From NCBI RefSeq assembly GCF_002025255.2, contig NZ_CP054587.1, positions 1,116,001-1,180,000 on the forward strand: a DNA stretch of 64,000 nucleotides, written 5' to 3'. Position 1 is the first letter of the stretch, and every line of letters begins with the position of its first letter. A program made the translations under genes and the position numbers. The notes under the pieces are model-generated. The model had not been told where the DNA came from. It saw nothing but the letters and a program-made list of their open reading frames with translations, and made no database searches. Source of the DNA: Halolamina sp. CBA1230. GTDB taxonomy: Archaea; Halobacteriota; Halobacteria; Halobacteriales; Haloferacaceae. Shown piece by piece: positions 19,299-27,335 of this stretch.

Positions 19299-20950
19299 GT
19301 CTCGACGCCGCGAGCGCGGCCGTCCTCCAGTCGAGCGAACTGCTGCCGGAGGCGCTGAACATCTCGTTCAAGCCGATCCCGGCGGTGCTGGTGATCGCGA
19401 TGCTCGCGCTGTTCCTCGTCGTCGGCTACCTGTTCAAGGTCGCCGACACCGAGGGGATGTGGGTCGCGGGGCGCTCGATCGGCAACATCGAGAACGGGAT
19501 GGCGATCGGCGCCAACTGGATGTCCGCCGCCTCGTTCCTCGGGTTGGCGGGACTGGTCGCCCTCTCGGGGTTCTACGGGCTGGCGTTCATCATCGGCTGG
19601 ACGGCCGGCTACTTCGTGCTGCTCATCTTCCTCGCCGCCCAGATGCGGCGGTTCGGGAAGTACACCGCGCCGGACTTCGTCGGCGACCGCTTCAACTCCG
19701 ACACCGCCCGCGCGCTGGGCGCGCTGACGACCATCCTGATCGGTTTCGTCTACTCGGTCGGGCAGGCCCGCGGGATGGGACTCGTGGGGCTGTACGTGTT
19801 CGGCACCGACTACGTGACGATGGTGCTGATCATGATGGCGATCACGGTCGCCTACCTCACCCTCTCGGGGATGATGGGCGCGACCAAGAACATGGCCGTC
19901 CAGTACGTCATCCTCATCGTCGCGTTCCTCGCGGCGGTGTACGTCGTCGGCTTCACCGGCGGCTACTCGACGGTCCTCCCGCAGATCGAGTACGGCGCGC
20001 TGATCAACGACCTCAACAGCGAGTTCTCCGAACCGTTCGCGAACTCCTCCTTTTTCCTCTGGATCGCGACCGCGTTCTCGCTGGTGTTCGGGACCTGTGG
20101 CTTGCCACACGTCCTCGTGCGGTTCTACACCGTCGAGAACGAGAAAGTCGCCCGCCAGTCGACGGTGTGGGGGCTCTTTTTCATCATGATCCTCTACTGG
20201 GGCGCGCCCGCGCTGGCGGCCTTTGGCGTCGACCTGTACGACGCCTCCCAGTACGGCCCGACGTACGCCGCCGACGGCGGGATGAGCGGCGGCGAGGGTG
20301 ACCTGATCGTCGTGCTGGCCGCCCAGCTGTCGAACCTCCCGACGTGGTTCGTCGGCCTGGTCGCCGCCGGCGGGATCGCCGCCGCCATCGCGACGACTGC
20401 GGGGCTGTTCATCACCGCCTCCTCGGCCGTCAGCCACGACATCTACACCAACATCATCAACCCCGACGCCACCCAGCGCGAGCAGGTGCTCGTCGGCCGG
20501 GCGACGATCGTCGTCCTCGGCGCCATCGTCAGCGCGACCGCGCTCGACCCGCCCGCGCTGGTGGGCGAGCTGGTCGCGCTGGCGTTCTCGCTCGCGGCGA
20601 TCGTGCTGTTCCCGATGTTCTTCCTCGGGCTCTGGTGGGAGAACACCAACCGCGAGGGCGCGCTCGCGGGCATGAGCGTCGGCCTGCTGATCTGGGTCGC
20701 CGCCGTGGTGAACGACCTGATCGTGCCGTTCAGCGAGCTGTACGGCCAGGTGTTCCCGGCGATCGGCGCCGCGCTCGTGGGCACGCCGATCGTGTTCGCG
20801 ATCACCATCGTCGTCTCCAAGCTCACCGAGGAGCCACCCGAGGAGACCAAACGCATGGTCCGCCAGTGTCACAGTCCCGAACCGATGTCCCGACAGGAGA
20901 GCGCCGAAGACGTCGCGACCGACGGGGGCGAGACCCCCGCGGACGACTGA
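19295..20950 (+). CDS. sodium:solute symporter, monocarboxylate type
   Basis: The 551-residue SSS-family protein has about thirteen membrane helices. Recognisable parts are MWVAGRSIGNIENGMAIGAN, ASFLGLAGLVALSGFYGL, the FGTCGLPHVLVRFYTVENEK segment and the AIATTAGLFITASSAVSHD helix containing sodium-site residues. The GLPH-V-R-F pattern is typical of acetate/pyruvate-type (ActP-like) symporters of the form that pairs with a DUF4212 subunit. Its place after two acetyl-CoA synthetase genes supports acetate or a related short acid as substrate, which is inference from context. Confidence 0.87.
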   Translation: MSLDAASAAVLQSSELLPEALNISFKPIPAVLVIAMLALFLVVGYLFKVADTEGMWVAGRSIGNIENGMAIGANWMSAASFLGLAGLVALSGFYGLAFIIGWTAGYFVLLIFLAAQMRRFGKYTAPDFVGDRFNSDTARALGALTTILIGFVYSVGQARGMGLVGLYVFGTDYVTMVLIMMAITVAYLTLSGMMGATKNMAVQYVILIVAFLAAVYVVGFTGGYSTVLPQIEYGALINDLNSEFSEPFANSSFFLWIATAFSLVFGTCGLPHVLVRFYTVENEKVARQSTVWGLFFIMILYWGAPALAAFGVDLYDASQYGPTYAADGGMSGGEGDLIVVLAAQLSNLPTWFVGLVAAGGIAAAIATTAGLFITASSAVSHDIYTNIINPDATQREQVLVGRATIVVLGAIVSATALDPPALVGELVALAFSLAAIVLFPMFFLGLWWENTNREGALAGMSVGLLIWVAAVVNDLIVPFSELYGQVFPAIGAALVGTPIVFAITIVVSKLTEEPPEETKRMVRQCHSPEPMSRQESAEDVATDGGETPADD

Positions 20951-20953
20951 TCC

Positions 20954-21415
20954 ATGTACGACGACATCCTCGTGCCGACCGACGGAAGCGACACCGCCGA
21001 GGCCGCCGTGGACCGCGCGGTCGACCTCGCCGCGAAGTACGACGCGACCGTCCACGCGCTGTACGTCATCGACGTGGACGCGGTGAACTACTCGCTTGGC
21101 ACCGAGCAGGTCGACCGCATCCGGCAGGGCCACCTCGACGACATGCCCGAGGTGAAGCAGGCGGCGAACGAGGCGACGAGCTACGTCGCCGACGCCGCCG
21201 CGGCCGCGGGCGTCCCCGCCGAGGAGCACGTCCGCGCCGGCCAGCCCGCGCTGGCCATCCGGAAAGCCATCGACGGACTCGGTGCCGACATCGTGGTGAT
21301 GGGGAGCCACGGCCGCTCGGGTATCTCGCGGGCGCTGCTGGGCAGCGTCGCCGAGAAGGTGCTCCGGAAGACGAGGATCCCCGTGCTCGTGGTCGACGCA
21401 CGAGGGGAGGAGTGA
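20954..21415 (+). CDS. universal stress protein UspA family
   Basis: The 153-residue single-domain Usp protein starts ILVPTDGSDTAEAA and carries the ATP-binding signature [20 protein letters not shown] near residues 117-136. It begins three bases after the symporter stop codon and is probably co-transcribed. Usp genes are often placed next to transporters in haloarchaea and may modulate them by nucleotide-dependent binding; that role is inferred. Confidence 0.92.
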   Translation: MYDDILVPTDGSDTAEAAVDRAVDLAAKYDATVHALYVIDVDAVNYSLGTEQVDRIRQGHLDDMPEVKQAANEATSYVADAAAAAGVPAEEHVRAGQPALAIRKAIDGLGADIVVMGSHGRSGISRALLGSVAEKVLRKTRIPVLVVDARGEE

Positions 21416-21489
21416 TCCGCGAGCGGCGCTGAGCCGCGCCGCCCCACCGGCGCCGAAACGCACGTATCGTTCGGCCGCCTAGGCGGGGC

Positions 21490-21879
21490 ATGGGCTACCC
21501 CGTCACCTACTACTGCCCGCGCTGTGGCGCCGTCCACGAACTCGAGCGCGAGGGGTATCTCGCCGACAAGACCGTCACCGCCTACCCGCTCGAGGGATGG
21601 AGCTACGTCGACCCCGACGAGCCGTTCGAGGACGAGGACGACGTCGACGGCGTCCGGATCGTCTGCGGTGCGGACGATGAACTGTTACTGACGGGCGAGG
21701 AACTGCCAGACGCCGCGGAGGCGCCCGACGCGGGCTGTGGCGAGCCGTTCTACCTCTCGTTCGTCCGGTTCGAGGCGGGCGAGGAGGTTCAGCCCGAGCG
21801 CGGCGACGACAGCGTCACCATCGGCGTCGGGCCGCGGCGACCCCGTGGGCCGGAGGGGCCTGGCGGGCCGGGCGACTAG
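21490..21879 (+). CDS. uncharacterised cysteine-containing acidic protein
   Basis: The 129-residue protein starts MGYPVTYYCPRCGAVHELER, a zinc-finger-like CPRC pair. Further single cysteines in IVCGAD and AGCGEP could complete a zinc site. The middle is very acidic. The C terminus GPRRPRGPEGPGGPGD is a short Gly-Pro-rich tail resembling collagen triplets. I recognise no function. It stands alone between a Usp gene and the M3 peptidase and is convergent with the latter. Confidence 0.7.
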   Translation: MGYPVTYYCPRCGAVHELEREGYLADKTVTAYPLEGWSYVDPDEPFEDEDDVDGVRIVCGADDELLLTGEELPDAAEAPDAGCGEPFYLSFVRFEAGEEVQPERGDDSVTIGVGPRRPRGPEGPGGPGD

Positions 21880-21898
21880 TTCGCGTCGGCCCGGATGA

Positions 21899-23707
21899 TT
21901 AGCGTACGTCGGCCAGTGCGTCGAGGAACGCGTCGACTCGGTCGGCGTAGGAGTCGATCCCACGGTCGACGGTCGCCGCGTCGGTGAAGTCGAGCGTCGG
22001 CTGGAACGCCTCGTTCGAGCGGACGCTCCGGCCGCGGGCGAGCATCTCGCGGTAGCGTTCCGGCGTGAGGTCACCCTCGCGGAGCGCCCGCACCAGCGCG
22101 AGCGCGCCGACCGAGCCGGTCGCGTAGAGGTAGGCGTGGTACGGCTCGCGGGCGAGGTCGATCTCCTGCCAGCCGGCGCCGGCGTGCTCGCCGAGTTCCA
22201 CGGGGGCTTTGAACTCGCCGAGCAGGTCGCGGTGGCGCTCGTCCAGCGCGTCCGGGCCGGGGTCGGCGCCGTCGGCGACGGCTTCGTGGAGGCCGTGGAC
22301 GAACGTCGCCCCGCGGGCAGCCCGGTAGAGTGGGAGTTTGTCGAGGAACACCGAACGCGCGTGGAGCGCGTCCGTACCGTCCCACGTCTCGGCGAGGTGA
22401 TCCACCAGCAGCGTCTCGTGGGCGAACGACGCCACCTCGCCGGTGTGCTCGGGGACGCCCTGGTCGATCGGCTGCTGTGCGTCGGCCGCGAGTTCGCGGT
22501 TCATCGCGTGGCCGAGTTCGTGGGTGAACAGCAGCAGCGCCCGCAGGCTGCCGTCGTAGTTCAGCGCGAGGAACGGGCCCGTTCCGACGGCGGTGTTCTG
22601 GATCGCCTTCGGCCCGCGGCGCTTGTTCGCCGTCTCCCGGACGTCGACGCGGCGCTCGGCGAGAACCTCGGCCACGCAATCGACGTACGCCTCGCCTAGC
22701 GGGGCGAGCGAGTCGAGTACCAGCTCCGTCGCCCGTTCGTAGGGGACTTCGGGCGGCTCACCCGGCGGCAGCGGCGCGAGGAGGTCCCACTCCCGAAGCG
22801 TCTCGCCCTCGATAGCGTCGCGGCGGGCCGCGAGCAGGTCGTGGTGGGGGCCGAGCCGGTCGGCGACCCCCTCGATCACGGTCTCGTACGCCGCCGTCGG
22901 GTACGGGCCGCCGAGGCTCTGGTCGTCCCCGTTCAGCCGCCGCGCCAGCGCGGAGTCGTACCCCCTGGCATCGGCGCGACGACAGTCCGCACGGATCCGC
23001 TTGACGTACGCCGACGCCATCCCGCTGCGGTGGCGGCGCAGTGCCGCCCGGAAGCGCTCATGGGTGGCACGGCGGACCCCCCGATCACGGGAGCGCAGCA
23101 GCGCCGACTTCGCCGCCGGCGTCACGCGGCGCTCGCCGTCGTCGGTCTCGACGGTCGGCGGATCGACGTCGCCGTCGGCGATCGCCCGCCCGACATCGCT
23201 CCCGCCCTCCAGAGCCGGCGCAAGCGTCGCCAGCACCGACTCGGTTTCCTCCGTGAGCGCGTAGTCGGCGCTCGCGAGCAGTCGGTCGAGGTGAGTCTCG
23301 TGCCGGTCGAGTTCGGGCGTCGACGCGCGGATCGACTCGACACGCTCCCGGCCGGCCGCGGCGAGTTCGGGGACGAGAAACCCCATCGCCGACGCCATCT
23401 CCGCGGCCAGGTCGCGGTAGCGGACGAACCGCTCCCGGGCCGCGTCGTCGGTGGTGTCGACGTAGCTGGTGAGGAAGGCGTACTGGTGGAGCCGGCCCAG
23501 GCGGCCCACCGCCAACTCCTCGACGAGATCCAGCAGTTCGGCCAGCGTCTCGCCGCTCTCGACGACGTGACCCTCGTAGGCGCACAGGTCGTCGAGGCGG
23601 TCCTCGAACGTCTCGGCGGCGGCCGCCCAGTCGGCCGGCGAGTCGAACACGAGCGACGGGTCCCACTTCTCGTCGTCCGGGACCTCCTCGCGTGTCGGCA
23701 GGGACAT
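21899..23707 (-). CDS. pepF: M3-family oligoendopeptidase F-like metallopeptidase
   Basis: The 602-residue cytoplasmic zinc peptidase degrades short peptides. The active site is H396-E397-L398-G399-H400 in FTHELGHAMN, and a further glutamate follows in the HTGEVASFAHETLL segment about 27 residues later, as in M3 enzymes. The N-terminal helical half (KWDPSLVFDSPADWAAAAE) is also typical. No signal peptide is present. A small membrane protein gene lies upstream on the same strand, with RtcB beyond it; no functional link is evident. Confidence 0.9.
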   Translation of the reverse strand: MSLPTREEVPDDEKWDPSLVFDSPADWAAAAETFEDRLDDLCAYEGHVVESGETLAELLDLVEELAVGRLGRLHQYAFLTSYVDTTDDAARERFVRYRDLAAEMASAMGFLVPELAAAGRERVESIRASTPELDRHETHLDRLLASADYALTEETESVLATLAPALEGGSDVGRAIADGDVDPPTVETDDGERRVTPAAKSALLRSRDRGVRRATHERFRAALRRHRSGMASAYVKRIRADCRRADARGYDSALARRLNGDDQSLGGPYPTAAYETVIEGVADRLGPHHDLLAARRDAIEGETLREWDLLAPLPPGEPPEVPYERATELVLDSLAPLGEAYVDCVAEVLAERRVDVRETANKRRGPKAIQNTAVGTGPFLALNYDGSLRALLLFTHELGHAMNRELAADAQQPIDQGVPEHTGEVASFAHETLLVDHLAETWDGTDALHARSVFLDKLPLYRAARGATFVHGLHEAVADGADPGPDALDERHRDLLGEFKAPVELGEHAGAGWQEIDLAREPYHAYLYATGSVGALALVRALREGDLTPERYREMLARGRSVRSNEAFQPTLDFTDAATVDRGIDSYADRVDAFLDALADVR

Positions 23708-23784
23708 TGCTCTGGCTGTCGGGGCGGTGGACGAAAAGTGTTCGCTGAAACGAGTAGCAGTCAGAAAGGTGACTCTTCAGCCGC

Positions 23785-23982
23785 TCACTCCTCGCGCAGT
23801 CGCTCGTACACCGTCGGATGGCTCAGCAGGTTCGCCGCCGTGAGCGCGAACAGCACCACGCCGACGGCGACGACCAGCTGGGTGTACGGGTCCGGCGGCG
23901 CCACCAGCACCGTGAGTGGGAGCGCGACGACGAGGATCGCGAGGGTGATGCCGACGAACCGGCCGCGCCGCGTTTCGAGCAT
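23785..23982 (-). CDS. small two-helix membrane protein
   Basis: The 65-residue protein starts with a basic MLETRRGRF. It has two membrane helices, at about residues 9-28 and 34-54, and ends in SHPTVYERLREE. It has no known function. It lies 32 bases downstream of rtcB on the same strand and may share its transcript. Confidence 0.65.
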   Translation of the reverse strand: MLETRRGRFVGITLAILVVALPLTVLVAPPDPYTQLVVAVGVVLFALTAANLLSHPTVYERLREE

Positions 23983-24014
23983 GGGGTCCGTAGCGTTCCG
24001 GCCGAACGTAAACC

Positions 24015-25472
24015 TCAGCCCTTGATGTTGCAGACCGGGAACGTCCGCGCGACCTTGTCGCCGATCCCCAGTTCGTCGCTGACCCGAACCACTTCGTCGA
24101 CGTCCTTGTACACGCCGGGAGCCTCTTCGGCGATCGTCGCCCCGGAGTTGGCCTTCACGTAGACGTGCTCCTGCTCGGCGAGGTCGTCCTGCACGTCGCC
24201 GCCCCAGAACTCCGACTTGGCCTGCGTGCGGGACATCAGCCGCCCCGCACCGTGGGCGGTGGAGCCGAACGTCTCCGCGAGCGAGCGCTCGCCGCCTTTC
24301 AGCACGTAGCTACCGGCGCCCATCGAGCCGGGGATGATCACGGGCTGGCCCACGTCGCGGTACGCCGGTGGCACCTCCTCGCGCCCCGGCGGGAACGCCC
24401 GCGTGGCGCCCTTGCGGTGGACGAACAGCTCGCGGTCCTCGCCGTCCACGTCGTGGGTCTCGCGCTTGGCGATGTTGTGGGCCACGTCGTACAGCAGTTC
24501 CACGTCCGCGGTGTCGACGCTGTCGAACACGTCCGTGAGCGTCTCCCGCGTCCGGTGGGTGATCAGTTGGCGGTTCACCCACGCGAAGTTCACCGCGGCA
24601 CACATCGCGCCGTAGTACTCCGCGGCGAGTTCCGAGCCCGCGGGGGCGGCCGCGAGATCCTTGTCCGGCAGTTCGTCGAGCAGATCACCGTGCTGTTGCT
24701 CGATCTTTCGGACGTAGTTCGAACAGATCTGGTGGCCCAGCCCGCGGCTGCCGCAGTGGATCAGCACGACGATCTGGCCCTCCTCCAGGCCGTAGGCGTC
24801 GGCGACCGCGTCGTCGAACGTGTCGGTCACGCGCTGGACCTCGAGGAAGTGGTTGCCCGAGCCGAGACTGCCCATCTGGTTCATCCCGCGGTCCTTCGCC
24901 TTCTTCGAGACGAACTCCGGCTTCGCGTCCGGGCGCCTGCCCTCGTCCTCGCAGTGTTTGAGGTCGTCCTCGGTCGCGTACCCCTGCTCAACGGCCCACT
25001 CGACGCCGCGTTCGAGCGCGCCCTCGACGGCGTCGCGGCTGCCGTCGATGACGCCGCCGCCGCCGAGGCCGGAGGGGACCGCGTCGAACAGCGCGTCGAC
25101 GAGTTCCTCCTCGCGGCCGCGCATGTCGTCGTACGTGAGCGGCGTGCGGAGCATCCGGACGCCGCAGTTGATGTCGAAGCCGACCGCTCCCGGCGAGATA
25201 CAGCCGTTCTCGGCGTCGATGGCGCCGACGCCGCCGACCGGGAACCCGTACCCCTGGTGGGCGTCGGGCATCGCCAGCGCGTACTTCGTCATCCCGGGGA
25301 GATGGGCGGCGTTTTTGAGCTGCTGGAGGCTGTCGTCCTCGCCGATGTCGTCGAGCAGCGCCTCGCTCGCGAGCACGCGACCGGGAACCTCCATGTCGCC
25401 CTCCTGGGGGATCTCCCAGACGTGCTCCCGGACGCGTTCGAGCGTCACGTCGCCGAACTCCTTCGTGGTCAT
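24015..25472 (-). CDS. rtcB: RNA-splicing ligase RtcB
   Basis: The 485-residue enzyme joins tRNA exons with 2',3'-cyclic phosphate ends after intron removal, using GTP and manganese. The metal-binding Cys103 is in GFDINCGVRM. GSGNHFLEVQ, HCGSRGLGHQ and SMGAGSYVLKG follow in order, and His407 in TAHGAGRLMSR is the residue that carries GMP. No intein is present, although RtcB of other archaea sometimes has one. The frame runs far upstream but overlaps the DoxX gene; the ATG at 25472 gives normal length. Its activator archease is encoded about 1.5 kb away at 26910. Confidence 0.96.
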   Translation of the reverse strand: MTTKEFGDVTLERVREHVWEIPQEGDMEVPGRVLASEALLDDIGEDDSLQQLKNAAHLPGMTKYALAMPDAHQGYGFPVGGVGAIDAENGCISPGAVGFDINCGVRMLRTPLTYDDMRGREEELVDALFDAVPSGLGGGGVIDGSRDAVEGALERGVEWAVEQGYATEDDLKHCEDEGRRPDAKPEFVSKKAKDRGMNQMGSLGSGNHFLEVQRVTDTFDDAVADAYGLEEGQIVVLIHCGSRGLGHQICSNYVRKIEQQHGDLLDELPDKDLAAAPAGSELAAEYYGAMCAAVNFAWVNRQLITHRTRETLTDVFDSVDTADVELLYDVAHNIAKRETHDVDGEDRELFVHRKGATRAFPPGREEVPPAYRDVGQPVIIPGSMGAGSYVLKGGERSLAETFGSTAHGAGRLMSRTQAKSEFWGGDVQDDLAEQEHVYVKANSGATIAEEAPGVYKDVDEVVRVSDELGIGDKVARTFPVCNIKG

Positions 25473-25510
25473 ACCCGTTGTTGGGTCCGACGTGGAAAGA
25501 CCGTTGCGTG

Positions 25511-26626
25511 TCAGTCGGCCGTCGGCGTTGGCTCGTCCCCGCGCCACTGGACGTCGGCGTCGGTGTCGAACCGCTCGGCCAGCCAGCGGTCGAGCGAGTA
25601 CGCGCCGCCGCCGGTGATCACCAGCACCGACACCAGCCCGAACAGCGAGACGTGGGCCATCACGGGGTCGTCGGGCAGGCCGAACAGCGTGGTCGTGAAC
25701 ATCAGGATCGCCACCCCGCAGCCGGCGCGGGTGAACAGCCCCAGCGCGAGCGCGATCCCCAGCGCCACCTCCGTCAGCGCGGCGCCGACGACCCACAGCT
25801 CCGGCGAGACGGGGACGACCGCGGTGAGGTCGTACTTCGCGACGACGGCCAGCGCCTGCCCGGGCATGAGCAGCTTCTGGACGATCCCGAGATAGACGAA
25901 CGAAGCGCCCAGCCCGACGCGGACGACCACCGGCACGAGGTCGTCGCGGGCGGCGAGGCGCTCGCCGATCGGCGCGAGCGTCTCCCGAACGGGATCGATC
26001 CGCTGGTACACCGACCCCTCGGCGTTCGACAGCCGCGAGAACACGTGGTCCGCGCTCGGGCGCCCGCCGCCGAGCAGGAGGATCGCCAGCAGGCCCGGCG
26101 CGTACTCCAGCGCCAGCAGCAGCGCCGGGCTGAGCGCCAGCCCGAGAGCGTAGCCCGCCAGCCCGACCGCCGCGGCGAGCCGCGTCGCGAAGCCGAACAC
26201 GAGCAGGAACCCAACGCCGATCCCGAACAAGCGGACGGCCGGCCCCGGGAGCCCCAGGAACTCGGCGGTCGCCACCGGCGAGAACAGGTAGCCCGTGAAG
26301 CCCGCCCCCACCAGCGGCAGGCCGATCGCGAGGCGGGCGAGCCACGGCAGCAGGTCGTCGTAGCTCCGGAGCGTCGTCCGGAGCACGGCGAGATCCGTCC
26401 GGAGCGGTCGGAAACGGAGCCAGCCAGCCCCCGCGACGACGGTCCCGACGCCGCCGCCGAACAGCAGCGCCAGCGCGAGCGGATCCGACGCGACCGCGCC
26501 GAGCAGTTCGCCGATCCGGCCCTCGCCGCCCGGCGTGACGTAGCGGACGTGTGCCAGCGCCCGAGCCGGAACGGCGGCGAGGAGCAGGACGACTGCGGCC
26601 GCCGCGGGGGCGATGTGGCGTGTCAT
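25511..26626 (-). CDS. DoxX-like integral membrane protein
   Basis: The 371-residue protein begins with a signal-like helix ending ARALAHVRYV, followed by about eight to ten membrane helices. The C-terminal half (VVVRVGLGASFVYLGIVQKLLMPG, then EVALGIALALGLFTRAGCGVAI) matches the DoxX pattern of four helices. A similar but weaker pattern in the N-terminal half (WLARLAIGLPLVGAGFTGYLF) suggests an internal duplication. DoxX proteins have been linked to thiosulfate oxidation and redox membrane complexes, but most are uncharacterised. The gene lies 38 bases upstream of rtcB on the same strand, so the two may be cotranscribed. Confidence 0.72.
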   Translation of the reverse strand: MTRHIAPAAAAVVLLLAAVPARALAHVRYVTPGGEGRIGELLGAVASDPLALALLFGGGVGTVVAGAGWLRFRPLRTDLAVLRTTLRSYDDLLPWLARLAIGLPLVGAGFTGYLFSPVATAEFLGLPGPAVRLFGIGVGFLLVFGFATRLAAAVGLAGYALGLALSPALLLALEYAPGLLAILLLGGGRPSADHVFSRLSNAEGSVYQRIDPVRETLAPIGERLAARDDLVPVVVRVGLGASFVYLGIVQKLLMPGQALAVVAKYDLTAVVPVSPELWVVGAALTEVALGIALALGLFTRAGCGVAILMFTTTLFGLPDDPVMAHVSLFGLVSVLVITGGGAYSLDRWLAERFDTDADVQWRGDEPTPTAD

Positions 26627-26700
26627 ACTCCAAACTGTGGCCGGCGGCTGAAAGGTCGTTCGCCCGGGGAACTACGTGGGTCGATCACGGAGAGGCGTGC

Positions 26701-26904
26701 ATGTCGACGACCAGACGGTGTCCCGACTGCGGTGTCACGCTCGAGGAGATGACGATGCGGACCTCCGACGGGTTCGAACTCCACCTCGTCACCGACGAGC
26801 CGAAGGAGGGAATCCTGGGGAGCCTCGGCGCGAAAGAGAAGGTGAAGCCGACGACGTACGCCTGTCCCGAGTGCGGGCTCGTGCGGCAGTACGTCGAGGA
26901 GTGA
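26701..26904 (+). CDS. small zinc-ribbon protein
   Basis: The 67-residue protein has two CxxC pairs, Cys7/Cys10 in CPDCG and Cys55/Cys58 in CPECG, separated by a basic-acidic linker with GILGSLGAKEKVKPTTYA. This is a nucleic-acid or protein-binding zinc ribbon of unknown target. It is convergent with archease, with five bases between stop codons. Confidence 0.8.
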   Translation: MSTTRRCPDCGVTLEEMTMRTSDGFELHLVTDEPKEGILGSLGAKEKVKPTTYACPECGLVRQYVEE

Positions 26905-26909
26905 GGCGT

Positions 26910-27335
26910 TCAGACGTCGAACACGACGTACGCCTCCCACCCCCCGTCGACGCGCTCGACGCGCATCTCGGAGTACGTCACGGCCTTCACCTCCCGGGCG
27001 GTCACCGCCGAGAGCGGCACCCCCCGGTAGCTCGCGTCGACGACCCACTCGCCGTTCCCGTCGACGCTAGCCTCGTTGTCGACGGGCAGCACCGACCGCA
27101 CGTCCCGTTCGTAGATCAGCTGGTCGAGGTAGTCGTACATCGCCGCCTCCGGGTTCTCCGCGACGACGCGGAGGTCGGCACGCTCGCCGCCGTCGGGGGC
27201 GTCCGCGGCCGGCCAGTCGTTACACATCGCCGCCGCGAGCCCGTCGGCGACGGCGGCGAACGTCGCCCCCAGATGCTCGCCGTGGGCTTCGACCGCCACG
27301 TCGGCGGTGTGCTCGCGGAGCTCGAACGCCGCCAT
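26910..27335 (-). CDS. archease, RtcB activator
   Basis: The 141-residue protein matches archease: FELREHTADVAVEAHGE at the N terminus, AMYDYLDQLIYERDV in the centre and VKAVTYSEMRVER near the C terminus. The acidic metal-binding residues of the family (Asp in HTADV and the C-terminal Asp of VVFDV) are present. Archease speeds RtcB guanylylation and turnover. It overlaps the DUF502 gene stop by one base, so the two are coupled in translation. Confidence 0.92.
   Translation of the reverse strand: MAAFELREHTADVAVEAHGEHLGATFAAVADGLAAAMCNDWPAADAPDGGERADLRVVAENPEAAMYDYLDQLIYERDVRSVLPVDNEASVDGNGEWVVDASYRGVPLSAVTAREVKAVTYSEMRVERVDGGWEAYVVFDV

Noticed and set aside
19175-21463. A very long acidic and His-rich protein opposite the symporter genes
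   Set aside because: It is the antisense shadow of well-supported genes; in G+C-rich haloarchaeal DNA such frames are common.
24015-26633. A long single protein containing RtcB and an N-terminal extension
   Set aside because: The extension overlaps the DoxX membrane protein in another frame, is Arg-rich and low-complexity, and RtcB has a standard start at 25472.
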